A model generated the notes under the pieces. It had not been told where the DNA came from, did no database searches, and was given only the letters and a program-made list of their open reading frames with translations. A stretch of DNA of 41,825 bases. It comes from Acetofilamentum sp. GTDB lineage: Bacteria > Bacteroidota > Bacteroidia > Bacteroidales > DTU049. Of the stretch, positions 1-8,395 are shown in pieces. Both the position numbers and the translations under genes were made by a program. Where the stretch lies: the NCBI GenBank assembly GCA_020720525.1, contig DYON01000002.1, positions 1 through 41,825 of the forward strand, written 5' to 3'. The stretch's first letter is position 1; each line of letters opens with the position of its first letter.

Positions 1-36
1 AAAAACTTCCGTCGTCGAGCGCGTAAAGAAGCTTAG
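1..36 (+). CDS. Possible C-terminal tail of an unidentified gene (partial)
   Basis: The first 33 bases read in frame 1 as KNFRRRARKEA followed by a TAG stop at 34-36. A short, very basic tail of this kind is common at the end of nucleic-acid-binding proteins, but eleven residues are far too few to name a family. The downstream neighbour on the other strand ends at 73, so a gene converging from the left is plausible. It could equally be chance, since the frame is open only because the window starts here. Confidence 0.25.
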   Translation, partial: KNFRRRARKEA

Positions 37-72
37 GTGTTTTGCGAGGATGAAGCATTTGAAAACTATTAA

Positions 73-579
73 TTATTTATCTGTTTTATATCCAATTGCT
101 TTCCTTGGTTCATTTGTTTTTTGGTGTAATGCATCGAGCTTATCTAGCAAAAACCTAAACGCTTGATTGAGTTTAGCATCGAGTTGTTGAATTTCTTTTT
201 TCAAATCCTCGCTTTCCCTTAAAAAGGATCTGTATCGTGAAAATGCACGCATAATTTCAATATTGACCCTAATTGCTTTTTCCGATCGCAAAACAGATGA
301 AAGCATTGCAACTCCTTGTTCTGTAAAAACAAGCGGATTTACAGAAGAATGCTTCAACATTTTTAACCGGTCACAATTTGTGACCAGTTCATCTTTCTCT
401 TCCTTAGATAGTTCAAACATAAAATCTTCTGGAAAACGCTCAATATTGCGTTTAACCTGCTGCTTCAAGACTTTGGTTAAAACACCATACAAATCGGCCA
501 AATCGGCATCAATCATTACTTTGAATCCTCTGATTTGAAAAATAAGTGTTTCATATTCAGGTTTAATCAAGCTGTTCAT
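73..579 (-). CDS. ORF6N-domain DNA-binding protein
   Basis: This 168-residue protein matches the ORF6N family: the N-terminal 100 residues carry the typical pattern IRGFKVMIDADLADLYGV, NIERFPEDFMFEL and, later, LVFTEQGVAMLSSVLRS. The C-terminal part (about 120-155) is charged and likely a coiled coil. ORF6N is a presumed DNA-binding domain of phage and mobile-element proteins that is widespread as a stand-alone gene in Bacteroidota chromosomes; its cellular job is unknown. No phage genes lie next to it here, so it looks like an orphan. The ATG at 577-579 gives the standard N-terminus. The family call is firm; the role is not known. Confidence 0.85.
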   Translation of the reverse strand: MNSLIKPEYETLIFQIRGFKVMIDADLADLYGVLTKVLKQQVKRNIERFPEDFMFELSKEEKDELVTNCDRLKMLKHSSVNPLVFTEQGVAMLSSVLRSEKAIRVNIEIMRAFSRYRSFLRESEDLKKEIQQLDAKLNQAFRFLLDKLDALHQKTNEPRKAIGYKTDK

Positions 580-666
580 AAGAGTGCGTTTGCTTAAAAC
601 ATTAATTCTCTCCGAATCACTTTCTGCAATTCAAGTCATAAAACTGTTCAACTACACAGAAAAAGC

Positions 667-1272
667 CTATTTAGCATCTGGCTTATAAAACATCTCGAGT
701 AGCTTGTGCATATATTTGCCAAGCACGTCGAATTCGATGTTTACAATGGTTCCAGCTTCAAAATTGTGAAAATTGGTGTGTTCTTGAGTATAAGGAATAA
801 TGGCTACCGAAAACTGACCTGGCTCGTTGTCAACCACAGTGAGGCTAACACCATTTACACAAATTGAACCTTTGGTTACGGTGAAATTGTTCAAGCTCAC
901 ATCGTATTCGAACCAGTATTTCCAACTACCATCGAACTCCTCCACCTTGAGGCAGGTGGCAGTCTGATCGACATGTCCTTGTACAATATGTCCGTCGAAG
1001 CGACCATCGGCTTTCATACTGCGTTCCAAATTCACTTGATAGCCTTCTTTCCAGTTGCGCAAACAGGTTTTATTCAATGTTTCGTCGATGGCGGTTACCA
1101 CATATTTTTTCTTTTTCACTTTCACAACCGTAAGGCAAACTCCGTCGTGGCTCATGCTTTGATCGACTTTAAGTTTTTTTGCCAAAGGCGATTTCACCGT
1201 GAAATGAATATTGCTTCCTTCACGGGTTATTTCTACAATTTCGCCCATTTCTTCAACTATTCCACTAAACAT
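667..1272 (-). CDS. ribE: Riboflavin synthase, alpha subunit
   Basis: The 201-residue protein converts two 6,7-dimethyl-8-ribityllumazine molecules into riboflavin and an aminopyrimidine, the last step of riboflavin synthesis in the cytosol. It begins with the hallmark MFSGIVEEMGEI and has the two internal lumazine-binding repeats of the family: the first with DGVCLTVV and DGHIVQGHVD (residues about 45-110), the second with VNGVSLTVVDN (about 140-155). Length is normal. It follows pepP by 16 bases on the same strand, so the two are probably co-transcribed. I saw no FMN riboswitch ahead of it; the short gap leaves no room for one. Confidence 0.95.
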   Translation of the reverse strand: MFSGIVEEMGEIVEITREGSNIHFTVKSPLAKKLKVDQSMSHDGVCLTVVKVKKKKYVVTAIDETLNKTCLRNWKEGYQVNLERSMKADGRFDGHIVQGHVDQTATCLKVEEFDGSWKYWFEYDVSLNNFTVTKGSICVNGVSLTVVDNEPGQFSVAIIPYTQEHTNFHNFEAGTIVNIEFDVLGKYMHKLLEMFYKPDAK

Positions 1273-1288
1273 ATTTTTGGTTTTTAAG

Positions 1289-2692
1289 TTATTTCTTCAT
1301 TGCTTCTTCCACTTCGGCAACGGTAATGGGGAGGCGTTTTCCAATAAAACGACCACCTGTTTCGGTAACCAAAATATCGTCTTCGAGGCGAATACCGCCA
1401 AAACCGCGATATTTTTCCACTTCGGCATAGTTGATAAATGATTCAAATTTCTTCTCGGCTTTCCACTGGTCAATCAAAGCTGGGATGAAATAGATTCCGG
1501 GTTCGTCGGTCATTACAAAACCTGGTTGCAAGCGGCGACCCATCCGAAGATATGCTGTGCCAAACTGATCGATGCGCTGAACTTCGTCGTCGTAGCCAAC
1601 CAGATTTTCGCCCAAGTCTTCCATATCGTGCACATCGAGGCCCATCATGTGTCCTAAACCGTGTGGAAAGAACATTGCGTGAGCACCGGCAGCAACAGCT
1701 TCGTCAACATTACCTTTCATAAGGCCAAGACCAGTCAAACCAGCAGCAATTACTTTTGCCGATTCGAGATGAATACTCTGGTAAGTAACGCCAGGTTTAA
1801 CAAGTTCAAGCGCACGGTTATTTGCGTCAACCACAATTTGATAAACAGCTTTTTGAATGGGCGAAAACTTTCCGCTTACAGGCATGGTTCGAGTATAATC
1901 GGAAGCATAATACATATTGCTTTGTGCTCCGGCATCGCTAAGCAGCAAATCGCCATCTTTCATGGTATTGCCATGGTAGTGGTTGTGAAGTGTTTCGCCA
2001 CGAACCGACAAAATAATTGGAAACGACGGGCCTTTTCCGCCCGACATGGCTATTCCTTCCATAATTCCACAAATTTCCTGCTCTACAACACCGTGGCGAG
2101 CCATTCTAAAAGCCGCCATGTGCATATCGTAGCCAATTTTAGCTGCTTTTTCGAGTTCGACAATTTCGAATTCATCTTTTACCGCACGTAAAGCAATAAC
2201 AGCTTTTGTAAGAGCAATACTCGCGCTGGTTTTCAAATCTCCAAAAGGAATGTGAAGCCACTCTTGAAGCATCATTTTATTGGCAGAACGATATGGAGGC
2301 AAATAGTGAATTGTTTTTTTCTGCTCTTTGGCTTTTTCGATATATGCTGCCAATTTTGCAAAAGGAAGTGTTTCGCTTATTCCAGCTTTTGCAGCTAATT
2401 CTTTCATCGAAGGTTGAGGTCCCATCCAAATAATGTCTTCGATATCTACATCGTTACCAAAAACTATTTGTTCACCTTCGTCGAAGTCGATAATTGCAGC
2501 CAATCCGGGAATATCGAGACCAAAGAAGTACAAAAAACTACTGTCTTGGCGAAAATGATATCCGTTGGCGGGATAATTCATTGGTGTTTCGGTATTGCCC
2601 ATAAAAATTGCAATTCCCGACATCTCGTTTTTCATCAATCGTTTGCGGCGACCAATGTACACGTTTTTATCAAAAAGCTCCATATTGTTCAA
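1289..2692 (-). CDS. pepP: Xaa-Pro aminopeptidase (M24B)
   Basis: A 467-residue M24-fold metallopeptidase that removes an N-terminal residue preceding proline. The N-terminal aminopeptidase-P domain covers about residues 1-170; the pita-bread catalytic domain follows. The dinuclear metal ligands can be read off: Asp in LLSDAGAQ, Asp in YYASDYTRTM, His in FFPHGLGHMMG, Glu in MTDEPGIY and Glu in GGIRLEDD. There is no signal peptide, so it acts in the cytosol. It heads a probable operon with ribE. A TACTTTTG element on the minus strand at 2721-2728 is a likely -7 promoter box. The ATG at 2690-2692 is used; a second ATG three codons in is an alternative. Confidence 0.95.
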   Translation of the reverse strand: MNNMELFDKNVYIGRRKRLMKNEMSGIAIFMGNTETPMNYPANGYHFRQDSSFLYFFGLDIPGLAAIIDFDEGEQIVFGNDVDIEDIIWMGPQPSMKELAAKAGISETLPFAKLAAYIEKAKEQKKTIHYLPPYRSANKMMLQEWLHIPFGDLKTSASIALTKAVIALRAVKDEFEIVELEKAAKIGYDMHMAAFRMARHGVVEQEICGIMEGIAMSGGKGPSFPIILSVRGETLHNHYHGNTMKDGDLLLSDAGAQSNMYYASDYTRTMPVSGKFSPIQKAVYQIVVDANNRALELVKPGVTYQSIHLESAKVIAAGLTGLGLMKGNVDEAVAAGAHAMFFPHGLGHMMGLDVHDMEDLGENLVGYDDEVQRIDQFGTAYLRMGRRLQPGFVMTDEPGIYFIPALIDQWKAEKKFESFINYAEVEKYRGFGGIRLEDDILVTETGGRFIGKRLPITVAEVEEAMKK

Positions 2693-2720
2693 TTTTTAAA
2701 GAAAACTTGATTTGTTTCCC

Positions 2721-2728
2721 CAAAAGTA
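2721..2728 (-). promoter_or_regulatory. Probable -7 promoter element of pepP-ribE
   Basis: On the minus strand this reads TACTTTTG, a full match to the Bacteroidota housekeeping -7 consensus TAnnTTTG, 28 bases ahead of the pepP start. No clean -33 TTTG at normal spacing was found. Confidence 0.5.
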
Positions 2729-2842
2729 ATAATTTTGTTTGAATTAGAGTCGTACAACTCAGGCATATTTTCACGAAATTTTACCCCAAACAAAAGGGCA
2801 ATTATATTCAGTTCAGTCAATTATTATTCAATTTGAAAAGAA

Positions 2843-2877
2843 TTTGACCGCTATTTCAATCGAAACTTGTACTTTCG
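2843..2877 (+). promoter_or_regulatory. Probable promoter of pepT
   Basis: TTTG at 2843-2846 and TACTTTCG at 2870-2877 (one mismatch to TAnnTTTG) are separated by 23 bases, with the pepT ATG 23 bases further on. The sequence continues as TGCA, as at two other promoters in this window. Confidence 0.5.
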
Positions 2878-2900
2878 TGCAAGATTAAAATACTGCGATC

Positions 2901-4130
2901 ATGAAACAGATTCTAATTGACCGTTTTTTGCGTTATGTGGCCGTTGATACACAAAGCGACCCCGAAAGTGAGTCTTTCCCAAGCACCAGCAAACAATTGG
3001 TTTTGGCAAATATGCTTGTTGATGAATTGAAACAAATTGGACTCGACGAAGTCGATATCGATCAATATGGCTATGTGATGGCTACAATTTCTTCCAATTT
3101 AGATAGAGAAGTACCTGTTGTTGGCTTTATTGCTCATATAGATACAGCTACCGAGCTTCCGGGCCATGGCATTAAACCTCAGCAAATAGAAAACTACAAC
3201 GGAAAAGACATTGTTCTGAATGCCGAAAAAAATATTTTGCTTAGTCCAACCGATTTTCCCGACTTACTTCGCTATGTAGGGCAAACCATCATTTGTACCG
3301 ATGGAACCACCTTGCTGGGTGCCGACGACAAAGCTGGAATTGCCGAAATAATGACTGCTGCCGAATATTTGATTAAAAATCCGGTGATTAAGCATGGAAA
3401 AATACGCATTGGCTTTACTCCCGACGAAGAAATTGGAAAAGGTGTCGATTTTTTTGATGTTAAAAAATTTGGTGCCAATTTCGCTTACACCCTCGATGGA
3501 AGCGGACCAGGCGAATTGGAATACGAAAACTTCAATGCAGCATCGGCCAAAGTGAAAATAAAAGGCAACAACATACATCCAGGCTATGCCAAAGGCAAAA
3601 TGTTGAATGCTGGCCAGCTTGCAGCCGAATTTATGGGAATGTTGCCCATCAACGAGCGTCCTGAATTTACCGACCATTACGAAGGCTTTTTTCACCTGCT
3701 TGCTATCAATGCAACCGTCGAAGATGCCGAACTCAATTACATTATACGCGACCACAGTCGTTCCATTTTCGAACATCGCAAAGAACAAATAGTGCAGGTT
3801 GCAGCATTTTTGAATCAGAAATACAGTCGCGAAGTGTTTTCTGTAGAGCTAAAAGATCAGTACTACAACATGCGCGAACAAATTGAACCCGTTTTTCACA
3901 TTGTTGAAACGGCAAAACAAGCTATGGTAAACGTGGGCATCAAACCCGATGTAAAACCTATTCGTGGTGGCACCGACGGAAGTCGATTGAGCTACATGGG
4001 TCTTCCCTGCCCCAACCTGTTTGCTGGGGGACACAATTTTCATGGAAAACATGAATTTATTGCTGCCGAAAGCATGGTGAAAGCTGTTGAAACGGTTCTA
4101 AATATTGTGGCTATCATTTCGTCGAAGTAG
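2901..4130 (+). CDS. pepT: Peptidase T (tripeptide aminopeptidase, M20B)
   Basis: A 409-residue cytosolic dizinc aminopeptidase that cleaves the N-terminal residue of tripeptides. M20 landmarks are present in order: DTQSDPESESFPST near the N-terminus, GFIAHIDTATE (metal/catalytic region, about 78-88), LLGADDKAGIAEIM (metal-bridging Asp), TPDEEIGKGVDFFD (catalytic and metal Glu pair), LDGSGPGELEYENF and the C-terminal IRGGTDGSRLS and GGHNFHGKHEF (metal His). Length is that of classical PepT. A POT-family peptide carrier starts 47 bases downstream on the same strand, which supports a joint role in taking up and breaking down short peptides. Confidence 0.96.
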   Translation: MKQILIDRFLRYVAVDTQSDPESESFPSTSKQLVLANMLVDELKQIGLDEVDIDQYGYVMATISSNLDREVPVVGFIAHIDTATELPGHGIKPQQIENYNGKDIVLNAEKNILLSPTDFPDLLRYVGQTIICTDGTTLLGADDKAGIAEIMTAAEYLIKNPVIKHGKIRIGFTPDEEIGKGVDFFDVKKFGANFAYTLDGSGPGELEYENFNAASAKVKIKGNNIHPGYAKGKMLNAGQLAAEFMGMLPINERPEFTDHYEGFFHLLAINATVEDAELNYIIRDHSRSIFEHRKEQIVQVAAFLNQKYSREVFSVELKDQYYNMREQIEPVFHIVETAKQAMVNVGIKPDVKPIRGGTDGSRLSYMGLPCPNLFAGGHNFHGKHEFIAAESMVKAVETVLNIVAIISSK

Positions 4131-4177
4131 GTTTTTCCGTTCTTCGTTTCGCAACAAATCACTTTTAGTAAACTTCT

Positions 4178-5467
4178 ATGGGTTTTACCAAAACACTGCG
4201 CTCTTTTCCACGCAATTTCTACACAGTTATTGTAATGGAATTTTTCGAGCGGGGATCGTACTATGGCGTTATGTCGGTACTCTCCGTTTATTTGGCCATG
4301 AGTACCTCCGAAGGTGGACTTGGTTTTAGCAAAGAGGGTATTGGCGCAATAAAAAGCACCATCACTCCCCTGCTCTATTTTTTGCCTATTCTAGCTGGTG
4401 CTATTGCCGATCGTTACGGATACAAAAAAGTTCTCTCCTTGGCATTTGTTCTCATGAGCTCGGGCTATGCTTTCACTGGTATGGTTACTTCGTACACATC
4501 TGTGTTTCTCTGTTTGCTACTAATGGCTACGGGTGCTGGATTGTTCAAACCACTCATTTCGGGAACTATTGCCCGCGTAACCGACGAAAAAACATCTTCA
4601 CTCGGCTTCGGAATTTACTATTGGTCAATTAATTTAGGCGCATTTATATTCCCACTGTTTCTCATACCGTGGTTGAAAGGAATTGGTTGGAACTATATTT
4701 TCATCATGGCCGCAGTTGGAACAGGTTGGCTGTTTATTTTCAATTTGCTTGCCTTCAAAGAACCACCACGGCCCAAAAGCACCAAAACCATTGTTCAAAC
4801 TTTGTCCGAAATGGTTCTTGTACTAAAAAACATTCGCTTCATTTCTCTAATAGTCATTTATTCGCTGTTTTGGGTACTCTATTTCCAAATGTACGATACG
4901 GTGTTGTGGTATGTAACCGAACACATGAATATGGAGCCTGTAAATGTTGCGGTGAATGGTTTTTTATTAAATTTTATTGAAAATCCAAGCTGGAAATTCG
5001 AAGCTGAACATGTTACGGTTGTAAATGCAGGTGTTATCATCGCATTGCAGTTGGTGGTTTCGGCATTGGTTCGGAAAGCAAAAGCATTACCCACCATGAT
5101 CATCGGAATTGGCTTTGGAACTCTTGGAATGGCAATTCTTGCTATTTCTGCTTCGGCATGGGTTTTCGTTGCTGGAATTATGATTTTTACGGTTGGCGAA
5201 ATGGTTGCTCACCCAAAATTCATTTCATATATCGGACTTATTGCCCCTCCAGACAAAAAGGCGCTTTATTTGGGCTACTCGTTCCTGTATGGCGTTATTG
5301 GAAGCGGTGTTGGCGGAATTTTAGGCGCAACATTGTATGTGCATTTTATCGAAAACAACAACAATCCTTCCGCTTTATGGCTTTCGTTTAGTGCCATTGG
5401 AGTTGTTTCGATGATTGGTTTGCTTATCTACAATCGCCTGTTTGGCAAAAAAGGAGCTTCTGTTTAA
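4178..5467 (+). CDS. POT/MFS-family proton-dependent oligopeptide transporter
   Basis: A 429-residue integral membrane protein with about twelve hydrophobic segments. The first helix carries VIVMEFFERGSYYGVMSVLS, the FYxxR-like signature region of proton-coupled oligopeptide transporters (POT/PTR2), and GAIADRYGYKK after helix 2 is the MFS loop motif. The ExxER proton-coupling motif is present as EFFER. It is slightly shorter than most bacterial POT carriers (about 450-500), so it is a compact member. It sits 47 bases after pepT and is probably in the same transcript, which fits import of di- and tripeptides for cytosolic hydrolysis. Substrate is inferred from family and neighbour, not shown. 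Confidence 0.85.
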   Translation: MGFTKTLRSFPRNFYTVIVMEFFERGSYYGVMSVLSVYLAMSTSEGGLGFSKEGIGAIKSTITPLLYFLPILAGAIADRYGYKKVLSLAFVLMSSGYAFTGMVTSYTSVFLCLLLMATGAGLFKPLISGTIARVTDEKTSSLGFGIYYWSINLGAFIFPLFLIPWLKGIGWNYIFIMAAVGTGWLFIFNLLAFKEPPRPKSTKTIVQTLSEMVLVLKNIRFISLIVIYSLFWVLYFQMYDTVLWYVTEHMNMEPVNVAVNGFLLNFIENPSWKFEAEHVTVVNAGVIIALQLVVSALVRKAKALPTMIIGIGFGTLGMAILAISASAWVFVAGIMIFTVGEMVAHPKFISYIGLIAPPDKKALYLGYSFLYGVIGSGVGGILGATLYVHFIENNNNPSALWLSFSAIGVVSMIGLLIYNRLFGKKGASV

Positions 5468-5494
5468 GGTAAATTAATGACATTTTCTTTCAAT

Positions 5495-5519
5495 ACACGA
5501 TTTATCGAATCTCTACAAC
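5495..5519 (+). repeat. Palindromic short repeat, copy A
   Basis: CGATTTATCG (5498-5507) is a palindrome, followed by the tail AATCTCTACAAC. This resembles the small interspersed palindromes of the GAGACGC...GCGTCTCTACAA type seen in cyanobacteria and Bacteroidota (from memory). The copy is degenerate. Confidence 0.5.
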
Positions 5520-5535
5520 GTCTTCTCCTTATATA

Positions 5536-5561
5536 AGACGCAATGAATTGCATCTCTGCAA
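5536..5561 (+). repeat. Palindromic short repeat, copy B
   Basis: AGACGCAAT and ATTGCATCT form a 9-base inverted repeat with one mismatch around a GA centre, followed by CTGCAA. The form agrees with copies A and C: palindrome, then a (T)CTCTACAA-like tail. Confidence 0.55.
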
Positions 5562-5702
5562 ATACTCCTTGCCTTTTAATTCTTTGCCAATTTGAAACAT
5601 TTGATACACCGAAGAAAAGTCAGATGATTCATAAATTGGTAAATACCGACAGAATTATTAGGGCTCAAAGCAATTCTCGGCGGCATTACTCCATCTACCA
5701 AT

Positions 5703-5727
5703 CGTTGCAATGCAACGCCTCTACAAT
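5703..5727 (+). repeat. Palindromic short repeat, copy C
   Basis: CGTTGCA-A-TGCAACG (5703-5717) is a perfect 7-base inverted repeat, followed by CCTCTACAAT. The stretch from CTCTACAA through ATAAGACGCAA (5719-5751) repeats 5511-5543 with few differences, showing that A-B and C plus its right flank are duplicated units. Confidence 0.55.
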
Positions 5728-5877
5728 TGTCCTCTTTTTCATAAGACGCAACGGCTGAGGCTATATGCAGTAAGGATTGCGGGTAATTTCCTATCAGTTT
5801 ACACAAAAAGTTAAAGCGGACTTCTGACCTTCGCATACCACTAAAACCCTTATGGCATTTACACTTTGTTGAACTAA

Positions 5878-5894
5878 ATCCGCTTTTAGCGGAT
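5878..5894. repeat. Small hairpin
   Basis: ATCCGC and GCGGAT form a 6-base stem around the loop TTTTA. No T-run follows on either strand, so it is not a clear terminator. No function is assigned. Confidence 0.35.
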
Positions 5895-6179
5895 GGCTTC
5901 TTGCAAAGATACTGAAGTTTTTGCGTATGAGTGATTTTAACCTTTTAAATTTTACACTTATGAGGCAAAAAAACTTCTCCAACTATCGTTGAACGAGCTA
6001 TTTCAGCCACAAAACTCGCCCAAAAACCACCAAATCCTGTCGTAAAACACATAGAAAACATGACTTTCCCATACCGAGCGTTGTCTTAGTGTTTTATTGC
6101 AGAGACAGTGGGTGGTTCAGTGTTTCTGCATCTAATAAACATTCATGTAACTTAACAGGACAGTGCTTTGAAACTTGGC

Positions 6180-6199
6180 TGCCGACAGGCAGGTCGGCA
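6180..6199. repeat. REP-like hairpin
   Basis: TGCCGAC-AGGCAG-GTCGGCA gives a perfect 7-base stem with a 6-base loop. An alternative hairpin, CTGCC-GACA-GGCAG (6179-6192), overlaps it, so the element can fold in two ways. It is GC-rich against an AT-rich background, as expected for a REP-type interspersed repeat. Confidence 0.6.
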
Positions 6200-6309
6200 A
6201 CAAAAACATACCGCCAATCCAGTTTAAGTATTGCCAGTCATTCTGGATGAAAATCAAACAATTACGGAAGTCGAATTTTATTTTTCGTCGCTATTTCTTT
6301 AGTTTTGAT

Positions 6310-6317
6310 TATTTTTG
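6310..6317 (+). promoter_or_regulatory. Probable -7 promoter element of the malic enzyme operon
   Basis: TATTTTTG, a full match to TAnnTTTG, lies 20 bases before the malic enzyme ATG. The upstream -33 box is not a clean TTTG (TTTTTCG at 6281-6287). Confidence 0.5.
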
Positions 6318-6337
6318 CTCACTAAAACAAAAAAATT

Positions 6338-7789
6338 ATGGATTCATCAATGCTCAAATTGGAAAATCTCGACTCTTTGTTCCCAAAAGAATTTACCCCT
6401 GAGCAAATGGCCAAAGCAAAAACAATTTTCTTAAAGAAATTGGCCGAAACAGCTCACCGTCACTATGGAGGTAAAATACAAACCGTGCCCAAAGCACCAG
6501 TACCTGGCTTCAACTGGTTCAACGTTTGGTACACACCAGGTGTTTCGAAAGTATCGACCGACATCCGCGACAACAACGATGCTTCGTTCGAATTGTCGAA
6601 TCGCGGCAATTTAGTAGCTGTTATTAGCGATAGCACCCGAGTGCTTGGCGATGGCGACGTAACCCCTTCGGGTGGTTTGGGAGTAATGGAAGGTAAAGCT
6701 TTCCTCATGAAATATTTAGGCGGCGTTGACGGAGTTGCACTTTGTATTGATAGCCGTGGAAAAGACGGAAAAAACGACCCCGACAAAATTATTGAATTCG
6801 TGAAAATGGTTCAGCACAGCTTTGGAGCCATCAACCTCGAAGACATAAGCCAACCCAATTGCTTTAAAGTTCTCGACGTTTTGCGCGAAGAATGCGACAT
6901 TCCTGTTTGGCACGACGATGCACAGGGTACAGCCAGTGTAACTTTGGCTGGCGTTATAAATGCTTTGAAACTTGCTGGCAAAAAAATGAACGAAGCCAAA
7001 TTTGTGCTTTTTGGCGCAGGCGCTTCCAACACTACTATTGCTCGCCTTCTCATTACAGATGGCGTTAACCCAGCAAACGTAATTATTTTCGACAGCAAAG
7101 GATCGCTCAACAAGAACCGCAGCGATATTGAAGCCGATAAACGCTTCTACCGAAAGTGGGAATTATGCGAATCGACCAACCCTGGCTGCCTCAACACCAT
7201 GGAAGAAGCCATGAAGGGTGCCGATGTTCTCATTTCACTTTCCACTCCGGGCCCCGACACCATCAAGCCCGAATGGATTCGTGTAATGGCCGAAAAATCG
7301 ATTGTATTCACCTGTGCCAATCCAGTTCCCGAAATTTATCCTTATGCAGCCAAAGAAGCTGGAGCGTTTATTGTTGCAACCGGTCGTGGCGATTTTCCCA
7401 ACCAAGTAAACAACTCCATTGGTTTCCCCGGAATTTTAAAAGGTGCTTTGATGGTTCGCGCTAAAAAAATTACAGACAATATGGCCATTGCGGCTGCACA
7501 TTCGCTTGCCGATTATGCCGAAAAACGAGGAATCAATCCCGAAAACATTGTGCCTACCATGGACGAAGCCAATGTGTTTCCGTACGAAGCTGCCGATGTG
7601 GCAATGCAAGCCATTAAAGATGGAGTTGCACGCCACATTATCACCCGCGACGAAGCCTACGAATGGGCAAAAAAAGACATCAACTATTCGCGCGATTTGG
7701 TGAAATCGATGTACGACAATGGTTTCATTGGCGCTCCTCCCGCCGAAATGATTGAAGAAGCCCTGCAATTTGCCATTAAGCAAGTTTAG
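6338..7789 (+). CDS. NAD(P)-dependent malic enzyme
   Basis: A 483-residue cytosolic enzyme that oxidatively decarboxylates malate to pyruvate, linking the citrate-cycle acids to pyruvate and reducing power. The N-terminal malic domain shows WYTPGVSKVSTDI and GDGDVTPSGGLGVMEGKAFL; metal and substrate residues lie in NLEDISQPNCF and PVWHDDAQGTASV. The NAD(P)-binding domain follows with FGAGASNTTIA (about 225-236). Length corresponds to the short MaeB-type enzyme without the C-terminal phosphotransacetylase-like domain. Whether NAD or NADP is used cannot be told reliably. It is followed after 3 bases by ruvA and then sprA, a gene order I know from other Bacteroidota. ATG at 6338 has a good promoter at the right distance. 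Confidence 0.93.
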   Translation: MDSSMLKLENLDSLFPKEFTPEQMAKAKTIFLKKLAETAHRHYGGKIQTVPKAPVPGFNWFNVWYTPGVSKVSTDIRDNNDASFELSNRGNLVAVISDSTRVLGDGDVTPSGGLGVMEGKAFLMKYLGGVDGVALCIDSRGKDGKNDPDKIIEFVKMVQHSFGAINLEDISQPNCFKVLDVLREECDIPVWHDDAQGTASVTLAGVINALKLAGKKMNEAKFVLFGAGASNTTIARLLITDGVNPANVIIFDSKGSLNKNRSDIEADKRFYRKWELCESTNPGCLNTMEEAMKGADVLISLSTPGPDTIKPEWIRVMAEKSIVFTCANPVPEIYPYAAKEAGAFIVATGRGDFPNQVNNSIGFPGILKGALMVRAKKITDNMAIAAAHSLADYAEKRGINPENIVPTMDEANVFPYEAADVAMQAIKDGVARHIITRDEAYEWAKKDINYSRDLVKSMYDNGFIGAPPAEMIEEALQFAIKQV

Positions 7790-7792
7790 TGT

Positions 7793-8377
7793 ATGATTCA
7801 TTATCTCAACGGAAAAATAACCGAGATTAATCCTACCTACGCCGTTGTGGAATGCAGCGGCGTAGGTTATTTTGTAAGCATTTCGCTCAACACATACGAG
7901 AAAATTCAAAAGCAAGAACAAGTAAAACTTCTCACTCATTATATTGTGCGCGAAGACGGTCATTTTCTTTTTGGATTTGCTACCGAAGACGAGCGATTTA
8001 TTTTTCGTTTGCTTCTTAGCGTTTCGGGCGTAGGTGCAAATACTGCACGAATGCTATTGTCGGCTATGACTCCTGGCGAAGTGGTCGAAGCCATTTCAAG
8101 CGGAAATACTGGGCGCCTACAACAAGTTAAAGGAATTGGGCTAAAAACTGCGGAAAGAGTTATTGTCGATTTGCGCGACAAAATAGACAAAGGCTCAGTT
8201 GTGTCGGGAAATATTTCACCAGTGCACAATACAATTAGACAAGAAACGTTATTGGCATTAACTCAACTTGGCTTTGCCCGTCAAACGGCCGAAAAAGCTA
8301 TTGAAAAGGTTATTCAGCAAGCGGGCGACATCGAAACTGTTGAAGATATGATTCGTCGGGCATTAAAATTTTTGTAG
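7793..8377 (+). CDS. ruvA: Holliday junction branch migration protein RuvA
   Basis: The 194-residue protein binds four-way DNA junctions as a tetramer and recruits the RuvB motor. The N-terminal OB fold begins MIHYLNGKITEINPTYAVVE; the helix-hairpin-helix region holds LLLSVSGVGANTARMLLSAM and LQQVKGIGLKTAERVIVDL (about 75-125); the C-terminal three-helix domain (about 145-194) has ALTQLGFARQTAEKAI, which contacts RuvB. Length is normal. It starts 3 bases after the malic enzyme stop and ends 18 bases before sprA, so one transcript is likely. Confidence 0.97.
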   Translation: MIHYLNGKITEINPTYAVVECSGVGYFVSISLNTYEKIQKQEQVKLLTHYIVREDGHFLFGFATEDERFIFRLLLSVSGVGANTARMLLSAMTPGEVVEAISSGNTGRLQQVKGIGLKTAERVIVDLRDKIDKGSVVSGNISPVHNTIRQETLLALTQLGFARQTAEKAIEKVIQQAGDIETVEDMIRRALKFL

Positions 8378-8395
8378 AACTAGAAGAACAGATTG

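Larger units (their letters stand above)
5468..6337. other. 870-base gene-free region with decayed repeats
   Basis: No convincing gene is present: the longest frames (86 and 62 codons on the minus strand) show no family features and run across the repeats. The left half holds two imperfect copies of a palindrome-plus-tail unit (5495-5561 and 5703-5754), the middle a hairpin (5878-5894), and the right part a REP-like hairpin (6180-6199) before the malic-enzyme promoter. It looks like a landing site for small mobile repeats that is now decaying. Confidence 0.6.

Noticed and set aside
1273-1288. FMN riboswitch ahead of ribE
   Set aside because: Only 16 bases separate pepP and ribE and no RFN-like conserved segments are seen upstream of pepP.
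5576-5982. Two minus-strand open frames of 86 and 62 codons in the long intergenic stretch
   Set aside because: They run through palindromic repeats, overlap each other, have no family features and no promoter box at the right distance.
7436-7963. 175-codon minus-strand frame across the malic enzyme end and ruvA start
   Set aside because: Antisense to two clearly real genes; no recognisable motif.
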